Source: Luscinia megarhynchos
Lineage: Eukaryota; Chordata; Aves; Passeriformes; Turdidae
Length of the DNA: 64,000 nucleotides
Assembly: GCA_034336665.1 (NCBI GenBank)
Contig: CM067569.1
Span: forward strand, 24,959,320-25,023,319
Reading direction: 5' to 3'
Shown: positions 22,732 through 37,175 of the stretch, one piece after another
Numbering within the stretch: the first letter of the stretch is position 1
Layout: every line of letters starts with the position of its first letter
Translations under genes and position numbers: made by a program
Notes under the pieces: generated by a model
What the model was told of the DNA's origin: nothing
The model's input: the letters and a program-made list of their open reading frames with translations, nothing else
Database searches by the model: none

Positions 22732-25700
22732 TCTTCCTTTTGCTTTTGTGCCTCCTTCTGACTAGATTGCTCCAACCAGCACGAGAATTTACAATAATGG
22801 GAAGATTTGAGTAGCATTTCCCTAGTATCACCTTAAAGGTGCATTGCAAAGGCTGTAAAGGTCATCTGACCTTTCAACCAATTTTTTGCTATGCTTTCTG
22901 CTCTCACATTTACTCAAAGGTGTCAAACATTTTCCATTCCCATCACAAATGGCTGAAATACAGAATTTCTCAAGTTTGGTGAGACATTTGCTGCATCATT
23001 TGATTTTGAACACTTTGCTTAATCTGTTTTTAAAAATTTCTTTGGGCCACATTAGCATTTGAGTTACCTAAATAATGCTTTTTTATTGTATGGCACAGAA
23101 GGAGTGTTAGTGCATTTTCTTCAATACCTACAGGTATCAATGTAAATCTTAAAGAGGGGTAGGGAAACAAGTTTAGTGATCTAGGACACCTTTTTAGGAC
23201 ATGTCTCTGCTGATAGAGACTGGAGCAAAAAGGAAAATTCTAGACAATTTTTAGTGATGTACAAAAAGCTATATTACAGAAAAAAAATACCTGCACTTAA
23301 ATTTTTTTGGTAATTTATCACATATTACATTTTCTCCAGAGCTGACCATCTGTTTACTCAATATATTTACCACTGTTTAAATGATTGCACAATATATCGT
23401 ACCAGTAGCAATTTTACCCGAGCAGGGATGAGTGAAAATAATTATTATAAAGGAATTTTAGCATTCCTCCTCTCTTGAATATTCAGTTTCTCCATTAACA
23501 GGGTTTTTTATTAGGGGAGCTAGAAATAGATATGATGACCTAGGAGAACATCAGGATTTCTGTTTACTTATGAATCCATCATGTTTCCTTATCTACTAAG
23601 AGAGGCTACTAGAAAAATCAGTGGTTTACTATCAGTTAGATAATCAGAAGTAATACAGGTAGATACAGAATACATATTTTCAAGTCCCATACATGTGTTT
23701 TAATAAAAATGAACAGACTTTTAAGCCTCATACTTTTTCATTGGTATTTCATCAACTTAATATCATAATAAAATTGCTATAGCACAGAAACCTTATGTAT
23801 AACATTTTTATCAGTAAGTGCCAAAATCTGAGGTATCACTTAAGCTAACCATGAGTATTTGTTTTCATATTTTAAAAAAACTAGAAAAAATAGTCTCATC
23901 ATAAATAGAACTGCAGAGGTTCCTAAAGCATGACAGCAAATTTTTCTCTCTGCTCTTACAGCTTGCGTCATTGGTAGGGTTAAAAAGAGAAGTGGTTGTC
24001 TAGCAACACTGACATCTTTATTTCTTGTTTTGATAGTGCTAATCTATCAGCATCTGCAGCTAATGGGAACACATAATTTAGCATTTTTTCTTACAGCTCT
24101 GTATGTGAAGCAAAATATAATTTTAGTAGTAGGCAAGAAACGGAATTTGACCTTGTTTTAAAGAGATTGTGTTGTCATTTTAATATAACTTAGTAATGCA
24201 CAGTAATTAATAATTAGTACACGTACAGTAACTTTTAAAAGATAATTAACAAAAATTGTATTCTTCAAAAATAATTCCTGACTGTAGATTGACATAATAC
24301 TAATTCATAAATTGCTGTAGGTATTGTCCTTTGTATTAATCTTTGTATAAAGTAAGATGCTTTCAGCTTTCTTTTTTCCTCACATGATTTTTATCAAGTG
24401 ACAACTAGATTTATAGGATGATATTTTCTGCTGAATTAATATTCTTTTCACTTCTTAGCTTCAATAGTCTGATTTTTCTGGTGGCCAAATCTCTTTAAAG
24501 CATAGGAGCAGTAGGCTGAAAGCATAAGAGAGGAGATGATTTAACTTGGAAACGGTAATTTCAAGGTACTCAACTTAAACAAAAGACAAATTCTTAATGT
24601 GGAAAGGATTCAGATGCTGAAGGAAAGAGAGAAGTGGTGCATCAAAAGAGGACTAAGATACTTTCAAAATCCAAGAAATGAGGTAGAGAAGATCTAGAAA
24701 TAGTAAAGTAGTTGTGAATTGGATTCAGCTGTGAATTCAGATGTGGACATTGTAATTAGTGTGGCCTGTGTGACTAGCAAAGAGCTCCTTGGTGTTATCC
24801 TTGAAAAGAGAGGAAATCAGTGAAATACTATCAGTAAAATTGTTCCAAAATAGGCTAAATACAGTGGTTCTGTTTAGTGATTGGTACTTTTGTAATTGTA
24901 CAGTAAAGCACTTTAACTCCTGAGGTAGAGAAGGGTTTTTTTGAGAGGTGGTAGAGTGATAGTTAATGTATTTCATTCTGAAGTATAGAATTTTTAAAAC
25001 AAATGAAATATAATTGCTGGGATCCTGGGTTTGATGAAAAGTTCTTCTTGCTCACCATCCTGCTTGTGACAGCAACCTGTGAAGGTAAGAAATGTTACAT
25101 GTATATAAAAACCTGTCTTTAGGATATTTTTATTTCTTCTGGGAATTACTTTTGGGATATCTCAAATCAGAAGCTGCACATGAATAATTTTTTATGGATG
25201 TTGTTGGATGTGTTTTTCATTAGTTATTCTCCTTCCATTTTGGATCAATGTGTATTTTGGGTCTTGGTGCTATCTGAATAAGGGGCTCCAAAATGTTCTT
25301 GTTTTCTACATTCTTTAGCTTGTTTTAGTGAGCTGCCCCACAATAACATGGATTTGCCTATGTGTCTTGTATGATGGGAATTACTAAATATTAATTTCCC
25401 GTTTGATTTCTTGGTATTGTTCATAATTTTATAGTTTTCTGTGACAGTTCCCAGTCATTAATTCCTTGAAAAACGCCCTCCTTGGGAGGCAAGTACAATG
25501 CCATGAAGCCAGGGGTAGCTGTCTGTCTCAGCAGGTCGGGCATGGTGCAGACATCCATTTACAGCAGATCCAGATGGCCGAGGAATATGTCTGTGGGGAG
25601 CCTTTAAAAAATGGAAACGACAATCTGGGGCATTATTTATCCATATATGGTGAGCAGGATAATCAAAAGTACTTTATATATCATTAGAGGACTTGGAATT

Positions 25701-28700
25701 TTGAACATTATGAGAATTCTTGGAGTAGTGTAAGGATTTTTGTAATTTTTATGTGAAAAAGAAATCTCCTTTCTGGAGATAGCATCATCACTCATCAGGT
25801 TTCTCAGCTATTGAATATGAGTTTCCCAGAAATTTTTGTAAATCTTGCAAAAAATATTATCAGCTCTGGATAGATTCTTCAAGAAACCCAAATTCTTTTA
25901 GGACATCTCCAAGATATATGTGTGAATGCAGGGGATTCTCAGCTGAAGCTTAGAAAGTGTCATATATCTCATACCTTGAAAAAGTACATCTGAATAATCC
26001 CATAAAAGTACTAAGTGTGAGAAGGGTTGAAAATTTGAAATATTGGAGTGTAATATCAGAAACTCTCAAGTTGAGCAGTCTTAATGGCATGTCTGATGAA
26101 GGTTTCAGGGCATGGCTAACTCTCCTAGTTTTCCCATGAGCTGGTCAAAGGTCTCACAGAGGAGGTGGAAGAATGCAGTTGTGCTGCCTTCTGGGCAGTG
26201 TGCACAGCACTGGGTAACCTGCTCAAGTCACCTGTCACAGGGGTTTCACATGACATGGGCACAGCTGCCTTCTCCCATCTACAGGTGGGCTAACCAGACA
26301 CCCTGCTCTGATGGGCCATCTTTTGGAGACAGGAAAATGTTCATGTCCTTGCATTTGGTTATGGAGAGACTAATCCCATCTGTACAGGACTGAAGTGCCC
26401 TGACAGAAGTTTGCTCTGCAGTTCCAACAGAAAAAACTGAGTGGGGAGGGTCTAGCCCTCCACCCCATCCCAGACCATAGAGATGCTGTCAAACTGCGGG
26501 AATTTGGGAGCAGAGGAGATGAGGGAGAGTGAACTAGCTCAAGGCAGGGCTGAATGTGTTAGATGATGTTTGGGAAATGAGGTGGGAGTTCAGAGAATGA
26601 GAGATTCTTTGCCTCACTGAGTAACAGCCTAGGGCTCAGTATTTAACTTGTACTAGAACCCAATCCCACATGCCAGCATACTGCAGACATGAGAGTGTGC
26701 AATTCGTCTTCTCTTTTCATTGTTAATACCCTTTCAGACTGCTATGTCTTCCCATCCTGTCTCCATTTTCAGTTACCCAGGTTGATAAATATTTAATTAT
26801 ATAAATTTTCGATCATAAATCATTTTGTCCATGCTCTAATCTGTTCTGCTGGTCTTTCCTTAACAAGCTGCAATTTGTCAGTCTTACAGCTAACATTATT
26901 TCCTGCACTGAATTAATTCTTTGTAGTGTGTTCATGCCAAAAACCGGCCAAAGGTCAGGCAATTATCACTTCTGCAAAGCATTGTATTAATGGATTTCAG
27001 TCTGCAACTGCACTAACCTTGTGTTGTTTTTTGGTATTTCTGCAACGTTGGAGCTACTATCACCCACACTTCTCTTTTGTTGTATTTTCTAGATTTCTTC
27101 CACTCAGTGAATAGCCAGCCACACGTTGATTTCTATGTCCCTAGGTGTTTTTTATGTGCATTTTTCTAAATTGAAACTCATGCTGTCATTTTCTGCCCAC
27201 TAGTGCCTCTGGCTCTGTCACTAACATTTCTCAGCTCTGACTGATATTCACAACTCCTTCTGATTTAGTATTGTCTGCAAATTGCACTAGAGCATTATAA
27301 AGATATTTTTGAAAAGGCAGAGCTCATTAAAAAAATTCTAGAAGACATTTTTCCCCAAACTATGTTCTCATCAACCACCTTATCTGTTGTCCCCTGAGGA
27401 TATCATACTTTGTGATATCAGAAATCAAATCTCATGCTTAAAAAATGATAATAGCCCTCATTTTCAGATTGGTACAGTTTTTCTTTTTAATGGTATTCTT
27501 CCTTGGTCTCTAAAGTAGAAAGTTGAATAAATATGTGGTGTACGTAGGAAAACCTGGTAAGAGATTTATCTCATTACAAGACTAAGGGTAGAAGTCACAA
27601 CTTATTTAAAAGGAAATGGGAAATTCTTAAAGAGGAAAAGACAAAGCTTTTTCGTGCTCAAAGTTCTTCATGCTCAGAAAACTGTAACATGTTGTCCTTA
27701 GACATGTTTTGGAGAAGTGCAGTACTCCTCAGTGCTATTCCTGTAAAGTTCTAGTAATTTGGCTGCATTTCTCTGGCTGTCCTCCCAGGTGTCATGGGAA
27801 AATAAAACAGAAAATGAGAGATTGTGAGACTTCTCAGCTTGGTGCTTTGAGTGAGAGTACAGCACATGGTGGGTGAAAGTCAGCTGACTTGATCAGGAGT
27901 TATGTTCACAAATCTGGCAGGATGGCTGTGTCTGCTGTGGTGATCTGTAACTTACTGCAGAGATCCTGTGTGGATGTATTAGGTGCCCCTGCTGATCAGA
28001 CCCTCTGGCTGTGACAGATAGAAGCTGGCTCTTCAGATGGGGCACTGAATGCTGCTGTCTGCAGAGGATTATGGCAATCACACCTAGGAATAATGGCAAG
28101 GGACAAAAGGAGCAGTGGGCAGCCTTGCCATCCCACTTAAAATTTCTCTACCTGTTTCTAGGGAGCCTGTCAGTTCCCTGAGGGTAGCTGCACACACTTT
28201 TGTTAGGAAGGTGCTGATGCCACAGAGCACCTGGCACTGAGAGGTTCTCCTAAGGCTCAAAGCCTCACCTTTCTGCCAATTTGCCACGTGGCTCAAGGGA
28301 TAACTGAGAAAGCTGGGAGAGAAACCCCAGGCCTGCAAAGTGGCTGCTCTGCCATGGACACATGGTAACACAGTGAGGAAGTTGGCATGATCAAACGAAT
28401 TACCAAAGCCCTCCTGCAAGGTATCTGAGATGGTGGAAGAGATCCAGTTTCAGGGACAGAGGCAGCTGAGAACAAAACCTTCACATTTTCAGTGCGTCAA
28501 TAAAGACGCAATATGAGTCCAACAATAAAAGGATCAGTTCTAGAGGAAATTTCCTTACAACAACTAAAGGTGGGCTAAGTCCTCTGATTCCTGCTTACAG
28601 ATATGCTTTAGCATCAACCAGAGAGAGAGGCATATGGATCCACAAAATCTCAGTGTCTCTCAGTGTTCAGTACATCTCATAGAAAACTATAAATGTATCA

Positions 28701-30379
28701 TCCACTGGTATAAGAATTCTTAAATTAAGAAACTGATGTTCCAATGTGGAACAATTTGTATCCTACAGTGAATTGGAAAAATTTAAACAGATAGAGTGGG
28801 ATATTGAAAAAAAAACCAACAGAAAAGCCCCTTACTATCTTTCTATAAGCTTTCACTATCCTCTCTTGTAGAACACAGTCTAGGTCTTTATTTCCTTACT
28901 ATTTTTAATCTCTTGGGGTTCTGCTGCCTACTGTTCTTTTGCAAGATCATATCTAGCAAAGAGCAAGCACGGAGCCAATGGAGCAGATTGTGCAGTTATT
29001 GCTACTGAGGCACTTTAATTCTTGGACTTGTCCCCTTTCCTGGGGCAGCCATTTAAGAGACAGGTCTCCCACCAGGTGCACAAAATACTCTTCCAAGGAA
29101 ATGCAAGCTAATTGTTTTCATTCTGCTTCTGAACCTCAAGACCAGGGAAAAGACAATGGTCTAGAAGAGTGATAACTTGGGATACTGAAGTTTCGTTGGC
29201 AGTTTGCTATGATATGTGCAAGAATTCAGAGCAGGTTAATAAAAGTAGAAATGCTCATGAAGTCTAATTTCTTTAGTTTAAATATGGTTTAAGTTTATTC
29301 CACTAAGGTAGCTAAATAAAGAAGCAAATGCACAGAAATATCCCTGCAGTGGGAAATCAGTCCACTGTGGTTTTAGGTATTGGAACTGCTTTTCATAAAT
29401 ATGCTCCTGGGTCTTAACAAAATGTTTGCTGTAAATGAAAGACAAGTTATATTCTCATTGGTCTCAGCTTCTTGACTTCTTGGAGTTTCTTCACTGCCAC
29501 AGATTTCTGTCTCAGCTTTTTGTCAAAAAAGGATGATGCCTTTGCTAGACCACTCATGTACTGATTTGAGAAAGAATTGTTGTAGCCTTAAACAGTCTTA
29601 GTACCAGGAATAATTCTTGTGTTTGGGATTTTGGAAGGGTTGTGGATTTTTATAGAATTACTTGTTAGTTATTGTTAAACATCCTGAGAGTGTACCCGAT
29701 AGGAAGAAGGCTGCAATGGCCTATCTGAAAGGAATAACCTACATAGAATATTAAATTCCCCATTCATATTTTGAAATAAAAACATTGAGTGAAAAGTTTG
29801 AATAAAATATACAATTTAATAAGATTAGCTCAGACTCTTGGAATTTGTCATGTTTTCAATGTTACAGTAGGCTGAATGAAATGTACAGATAACAAGGGAT
29901 ACTTCTGTGTAGTTTTAAAAAGCTAAACTTAGCCCTCAAAATTTTTTTTTACTCTAATCCTCTGGAGACCTTTCTAGGAGAAGGGATCTGATCTTTGGTT
30001 AGAATTAAACCAATCAGCTTGCACTGTAAAGCACAGTTACTGGCTTTTAAGTTGGATGTCCAATTAAATGTAATGTAAGTACTCAGAGAAAGGAGATGAC
30101 CTACTACGAGATAATCAATTGATTGACATTAACCAATTCTGCTTCCCTCCCATTCTGCTGGAGGAGTTCTCTCTATTGGTATTTATGCAGGAGAGCTAGC
30201 AAGAAAGAAAAAATTACTCTGTAGAAGATTACAAGTAAGTTTCCAGTGCTCTGGATTTGGCAGAAATGTCGGACTAGCCAGTCACCCTCTTTCTGGGTCT
30301 TTTTTTACCATCACTTTCACTGCTACCTTAGTTTGTTCACAGAGTCCCTGCAAAAAAAAAAAAAAAGACATTAAACCTA
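22732..30379. other. Long gene-free interval
   Basis: About 7.6 kb of AT-rich sequence. GC-richer patches at 26090-26650 and 27830-28480 could be old, unrecognisable transposon remnants. The first carries a 93-codon plus-strand frame at 26112-26393 and the second a 111-codon minus-strand frame at 28084-28419, neither with a domain that I know. An odd patch at 25466-25687 (73 plus-strand codons, locally GC-richer) is likewise unassigned. No exon is supported. Confidence 0.45.
30352..30366 (+). repeat. Poly-A run, 15 bp
   Basis: Fifteen adenines, preceded by ccctgc and followed by gacattaaacc. I see no target duplication or retroposed body. Confidence 0.8.
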
Positions 30380-30930
30380 AACAGCCCTTGTCTTGTGCCT
30401 AGTAGCGTTGAGATCTTTTTCCCATTTCATAAGCTTTCAGAGCACAGTTCTGAGAGTCACCTGAGCTCTGCAGAGATTTACATAAGATGTCGAAAGATAG
30501 AACGGGAAAAACTTCTCGTTCCTTTCCTTCTCCCTCCCCCCATTTTCTTTTGTTCTGCGAGCAGTTTCCCCCAAATCTCACCCTTTTAAAGGAGCTAATT
30601 ACTGCTCTTCACTGGCGTGCATTAGCATTATGCTGTTGTCAGTCTGTCAGGTGCACTTAGTCAGGGTTTAATAGGCTTGCAGTGAGCTACAATTAAACTC
30701 TGGAATTAACATTTAAAGAGTGTTTACATGATTTCCTCTTCCCTTCCTCCCCCGCAGCAGTTTGCTTAAAGACGCGAGCAGCTTTCTGCTTTAATTGTTA
30801 TCTGAGGGAAATACTGAAGAAATCCATGAAGTTGACTTTCGTTTAAAATTCGAGCTCTATTTTTTGCAGCTCCTGGGAAACATTACAGTGCTATTTTTCA
30901 AACGAAAAATCGTAGTGATTTAAAACCTTG
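30380..30930. promoter_or_regulatory. Possible conserved regulatory element, CpG-retaining
   Basis: About 13 CpGs occur between 30404 and 30912 (for example gtcgaaag, gaacggg, ctcgttcc, gacgcgagc, ttcgttt, ttcgagc, aacgaaaaatcgt) in a window where flanking kilobases have almost none. The composition is not that of a CpG island and there is no transposon signature. It also has homeodomain-type cores (gctaattactg, caattaaactc, gaattaac) and an E-box CAGGTG (30649-30654). Retention of CpG usually means low germ-line methylation or selection, so an enhancer or minor promoter is plausible. Inference only. Confidence 0.35.
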
Positions 30931-33900
30931 TGGTCAAATACAGCTCTCATAACCATGCTGACTAATGTCAGCAATTAAAAAGAGGAATAGCTGCTGCTCA
31001 TTCAGAAGCTGTGTTGTTTTCCACCAAGCCCTGAGAGGAGCAAGAAGCTTTCTGGTGTTCTGGTCCAGAGGCAGAGGAGACTTGGATGTGCATGAGCTAC
31101 TGCTGTCCCTGTGAGCCTCAGGAGTTTGCTGTCTGCAAAACTCACTGCTTTGGTCTCTCAAAAAGCTAAGTCATGTTTGTATGGATTTAGACACTCTTTG
31201 TGCAGTTGTTCTTCTTTTCCAGTCAGGGAGGGATCAGCAGGGATGCTGTATCAGCCCCATCAGGGTCCTCTTGGCATTCACTCAGACCAGTTTTGCTTCC
31301 TCAATTGCCTGAAAGCTCTTTCAGAGACCTCGAGACTCAGGAAAGCCTGCACACTCCTGCCTCCTTTGCAGAAATCACCTATGGGCTGAAAGAACTTTGG
31401 GAATTAAATGTTAGATGCATATTTTGTGCTATGCATGCTCCAGAGAGCACTGGTGTTCCCACCAGCCTCTCAGTAATGGGTACAGAGGGATGGGTTTTGA
31501 GGATTCAAAATCCTCGATGGGGAAAAATTAAAATTATGTTAAATCTGTGTCTGTGCCCCTTTAGCTATTTTAACTTACTGCAGCTGAGGATATGCCCTAG
31601 AGTGTGGGGGTTTTCTTGGCTTATGCATTGGATGGAAAAGGAGAATCTGCTGCCTTCCTTGTAAATAATGACTTTGCAATTTAGTTCTTAAGTATTTCTT
31701 AGATACCTGTACTTTTCAAACAAAACATGCAAGTCTAAGCTTTCACATTGGTACAATGTATTGCTGCATTGTACATTGTCATTTATTGATGGTTATTGCA
31801 TCTATCATCTTTATGTAAGCCAGTTGTGGCTCCCTGGTTTTATGTGTGGAATCTGAGGGTAGCAGTACCTCAGACTGAGAATTTTCTGAGAAGTTTTGCT
31901 CCTCAGATGACACCTGTCCAAACACTCTCCCTTATGTGCAGAGATTAGATCTCCTCCATCCTAAATTCTTTGAATTAAGAAGTTACTAATCTCTTTATTA
32001 CTTGCAAACATATAGGATGGTAGTTGAGGGAAATGGGAGGGTTTTTTAACTAAACAGATCATATTGTTTGTCCTTCAATATAAGATTAAATTTTCTTTCA
32101 GGTGAGCAGGGAATGTTTTGGGAAAACCCTTGAACTCTCCACACAACTCAAAAACCAACACTCATGCAACCAGGTTACAGCTAATGGTTGCATAAATGTA
32201 TTGGCCACAAGTGACAAGACCAAACCAATGGTCACCTTTGATTTCTCTTCCACCATTTCTCTGTAACTTCAAAACTTGTCTAATTTCTCTCGGCACAGCT
32301 ATTATCAGAAGGGTTTCTGTGGTTCCTGATGTTGAATTCTATTAAACCAGTGAGGAATTTGAAAACCATTCAAAAAGGTGCTGCAGAGCCAGTGTTTAGA
32401 CAGATACAGTGAAGCCTAAATTGAAACAGAGGAATTAATATCATGTTACTGGGATAAGTTGTTTTCCCACCAGGGGATGGGGGAGGAACACAAAAACAAC
32501 CATAGGTGCCAAAGTCTTTTGTGGTCCACCATAACTTTAATAACAATAGATGATTAATGAGTTTTTGCTATCCAGCTGGTGATTGGTCTCAGCTTCTTTT
32601 TGACTAAGATGTTTAAATTATGCCATTTAAATCAGTATTTAACATAACACAAATCTTTCTATTCAGATTTTTCATGTCCTAATCTCCCAGATCTGTTCAA
32701 TTTCCTATACTATAGTGGAGTCTGAGAAAAAGCCAGTTGTTTTGTGATATTCAGAGGTGATACTTGGAGCAGGAAATGCCCCGAATAAAATAATCTGTGT
32801 GAGAGAAATGTAAGGGTTATGCAGTCAGTATCTCTTCATCCTGAAGACAACAATCCTGTAACACAAAAACTCTTTGATTTCTCATCTATTGTGTTAGAAA
32901 AACAAAACCAAACCAAAAACAAAACAAACTTTTTTTTTCTTTTTTAATGGGAATTTTCAGGCCACTGGCACGTGTGTTCTAGTATGTAACACTAGCAAAT
33001 TTTGCTTTCCTGACCTTAGCATGGTCCCATCCAAAATATTGCAGCTCTGTAATTGTCTTAGCAGCAACAGTACAACCCAGCCTGCAGAGTGCTGGGTATG
33101 TGAGTCATGCTAAAGCCAGACATTGTGCAATTTGGCAGGAAAAAATGACTGAGAAGAATATTTTAGATGAAATACTTTCTGACTCCTTAGCTTGAGGGCA
33201 CATATCAGGTTACAGGACAAATATGCTTTAGAATGTATGATGTTCTGAAAAGAAGTGGGGAACTTTGAAGGCACTATGCTGTAGGCCAGATGAATTAAAA
33301 AACTCTCAGGAGAAAATAATCCTATCAATATACTATGCCAATCTTTGAGTAATTCCTCTCTGCTTAGACAGGAGAGATGCCTCTTTTTTTACTCCTTTTC
33401 TAATGCTCTACCTCATGAAAGATATAAAGTCTGTGGTACTGGAAATCAAATAACATGTGTTTATTCAGCAATATTCAATTGAAAGGAGTTCCTACATGGT
33501 TTTGTTTATGCTGTTGAGCTTTGAGATGGCAGATCTCAGTCCAGCAGGACTGACCTTTGCAGTTTTCAGTAGGATGCTGTGCACACCTTGGGGAAGTCCC
33601 ATGCATATTGCTGTGTGAAGTCCTGCCAGCAGACAATGGCCTTCACTAGAAATTGGCCCAAACTTCACCAGAGCAAACTGACAAAGGCAGTAGCTTTATC
33701 ATCTCTGTGCAGAATTTCCAGCAGGCCCTAAAAATTCCTTGTACTACCGGAATTTTAGGTTGGATTGTGACTGCAGAAGAATTTTCATGATACTGAGTCT
33801 TTGCAGGTTACAGGGCAAGAATTAAAAAGGTGTTTGAAGAACATGATTGCTTTCATCTTATGTATCATAGAGAAGAATGTTTAAAAAAATCTAAGTTTTC

Positions 33901-36900
33901 AGAAAGTGCTGTGTTTTCTTTGCTTGTTGCAGACACTCAAACTGATTTTTCAAAATAAGTGTGTCTGGGTTTTTTTGTACTAAATGAAGTTCCTGTGAAA
34001 AGGAGGGAGTCTGGTCTGAATTTGGAGTGGCAGGCTGGTTTTACACCTATAGCTGTTGTAATTATACTGTGGAGGTTTTTTTGATATTAGTGATAATCTG
34101 TGTTCATTTTTTAAAAGTCTGTTCAGTTAACACTTCAAAATGAAAGGTGGTCAGTGGTGTTGAAAGCTAGTTTTGCTGTGAGCATTTTCTTTGAAAAACT
34201 AGGCAGAAAAACCTGCTGTGTAGCTTGCTTTAGTGGTATTCTGGTCTGTCATGGTTTTGTAACTCATGGTCTAAAACATCAGATCAATGAAATACTGAAA
34301 TATTTTAATAAGAGGAGGCACATCTCTTGTTGAGGGTGTTCAGACAGATTTGTAGCAGTGGGAAGGATATTTGGGATGACTGCAAATGCTGGTTGCCTGC
34401 AGCCAGCCCCACTGAGCTACTGAAATACCAGTGTGAAAATGGGTGAGGCAGTAAGATGCTGGCTGATTAACAGCAAGGACAATTTGTGTTGTTGTATTGG
34501 ACTTAAATCACCCTACATCTTGTCACACTTCTCCTAAGTGAATTATCAGTGTTTGTCACTAGAGATTCATAGCCTGCATATTAAGGAGAAGTCATTAACC
34601 ATCTAGATTGCTCTGTGGTTTTGGCATTAGCTCTTCTGCACTGAAATCTTAACGTACATTAACGTGATAACGAAGATGTGGTGCCCAAGGATGTAGCCAA
34701 AGCAAATAATTGTGCAATAACCCCTTCCTGATCAGTACACCAGGACTGTGATCACTTAGGAGACAGAAAAGAATTGGAATAGTGAAGTCAGACATGGAGT
34801 AATGGTGGTTTGCCTTACCTTTTACAATTTTGCAAGGAAGAATCTTTGCCTCCTCTGTGGAGGGCTTCACCTTCCACCCACCCCTTAAAATACTAAAAAT
34901 GTTTAAAGGAACTTTATAAAAAATTTAGAGAGGAGTTTGTTGTTGACTGAAACATATTTAAACAGATCTACTTTTGTACATTGATATGATACAAAAGAAG
35001 AATCTGTTTTTCATCAGTATAAACTCTTTTCTCCACTTGGAGTTCTGATAAATTTTTTTAGCAGGGGAACAAGTTAATTATGTTTTGGAAATAAAAAATA
35101 GATTTATAGTATTCACACACTTTCACCTTTAATAAAACTTCTAGATTGATACACCAGCAATAACTCCTGGAGCTATGAGAGATATAGGAGTTAATAAAAA
35201 GACTATCAATTTTAATTCAAAATGACAGAATGCATCCTGATTTACTGTGGTGTAAAACTTGATCTCCCCTATGATGTGATATTCCCACCCTGAAGAATAT
35301 TCTAATTTAATCATAATTCTCTTATATTTCTAGTAATTAAATAACATCCCATCAGATACAAATAGAACATTTTATGTACCAGATTTTCACTGCTTTATGT
35401 CTCCTTCTGAGCAGTTATGAGCAGTTATGATATAAAAGGATGAGCCCTGGTAGTTCACTAAATCTGGAATATTGTAACAAGAAGCAAACTTATTTTCAAG
35501 AATGAAGGTGTTTTAAAATAGTGTACACAGCAGAAGCCTTACCCTTAAAAGGAGAACAGGATTTTTAAGGTTTGCCATAAGCACTCAAAGAAGGATTTTC
35601 TCTATGACCTGGTGAAAGAGGGAATGTTTTTCTAATCATTAGGAGAAAAATTTTGTGAGAGAAAAACTGAATCTTGGAAAGAGGAGAATCCTCCTGAATA
35701 CCTGTGAATTCAGCTGGTGTGCTTGCCCCCTCAGTCTATTATTATTATCCACCCTAATGGTTGTTAAAATGAAATGTGTGACTGCCAGCCCTGCATAAGC
35801 AGAGTTTGAGTTAGGTGAACTAGAGAAGCCTTGGTGATAACGATTTACCCATTCAGGTATTAATAATGTTTCAATACAACACTTGATGAACTGTAATGGC
35901 TTCAAATTGCATGCTTAGTAATGCTGTGGCAGTTTGCAGCAGCAGAATATACCATTGCAACAGCAAGGTAACACTAAGGGTAGCTCTGCTGCACAGTTAG
36001 AACAATAATTTGTTTTTCAGCAGCTGCTATTGATACTGAAAGAAATTATAATCCAGTTTGGCATTCTGCTCCAATATCGAGCCAGTGTTTAAATAAGAAA
36101 AATCAGCATATATGTATGCTTGTGCCTGACTTCTGTCCTGGGGGGATCAGAAATACTGAATACATGCAAAGCTGCATCAGTCAATGGTGGCTTTATCTTT
36201 GGAGCTCTAACAGCACTTTAAACCACATTGAATTCAGTTCACTGATTTGTAGATATCTGTTTAAGCTAAAATATCTCATCTTCTGTTCTTCTTTAGCTCA
36301 TGTGATTCTGAAATAAATATTCTGTTCTATCTTGGACCATTCCCTCTGGGCATATAGTCACATTCCTCCCTCCCATGATAAAATCAGTTGCCCTTGGACT
36401 GCTAGGGTGAGAAGAATTGAAGCATTGTCTCTTTTGATTGTTAGGTCTTGCAGTCTTTCTAAATAGTGCAATATTCCTGAAATTTAATCAGTAGCAGATA
36501 CTAAAATCAAGATATTACCATGGCTTCCAACTGCTATTTGAATATTTCAGCTTGAAATAATCATCTGTGGATTGGCGTGCTTTAATGGAGCAGAGAACAT
36601 ATTCTGTTATTGACTAATCCATTCATCCTCACTGGCCAATTTTTTAAGCCTGTCCAAATCTACATTTTGTCTTTCTTCCCTTCTTCTCTGTACAGGGGAG
36701 TAATTTGGTGACTTTGCATTTACTTGCATGACATTGCTGCCAGGTCAGTAGTGCTACTGGGAAATGCTGTGTGCACTGCCACCTCTGAAAATAAGGGTGG
36801 AAGACATGAAAAAGGCTGGTTTTACACAAACACATTTGAAAAAAACCTCGATGCAAGACAGCATTCCAGTACTGCCTGTGTTCCTGTGGATAGGCATCCA

Positions 36901-37100
36901 TGACCCAAGGCCTGATTTTGCAAATAAGGTCCATTTAAATATTTCCCCTGGGTTGGTTTGTTTCTATTTTTATTTTCTTTTGCTGCCAGTGAGTTCCACC
37001 ACTAAATCTCAACCTACTCCATTTATCTAGATGTTCATATGTCATTCCATGCCTGTCTGGTTTGCACATTTTTCTTATTGCCTAATAAATAGCTCACTCT
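30931..37100. other. Long gene-free interval
   Basis: AT-rich and non-repetitive. It includes a plus-strand frame of about 154 codons at 31200-31664 that opens with a non-ATG codon and has no recognisable domain, a short inverted repeat at 31751-31774, and an A/T homopolymer patch at 32890-32945. The text around 35930-36110 has the balanced look of conserved non-coding DNA, but nothing specific can be claimed. Confidence 0.45.
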
Positions 37101-37175
37101 AACAAAAAAACCAAAAAACAAACAAACAAAAAAACCCACGAAACAAACAAACAAAAACCAAAGAAAGAAAGAAAG
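37101..37175 (+). repeat. A-rich simple repeat, (AAAC)n then (AAAG)n
   Basis: Mixed runs of caaa and aaac units grading into four aaag units at the right edge. No retroposed element body is visible to the left, so it is best treated as an isolated low-complexity tract. Confidence 0.85.
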
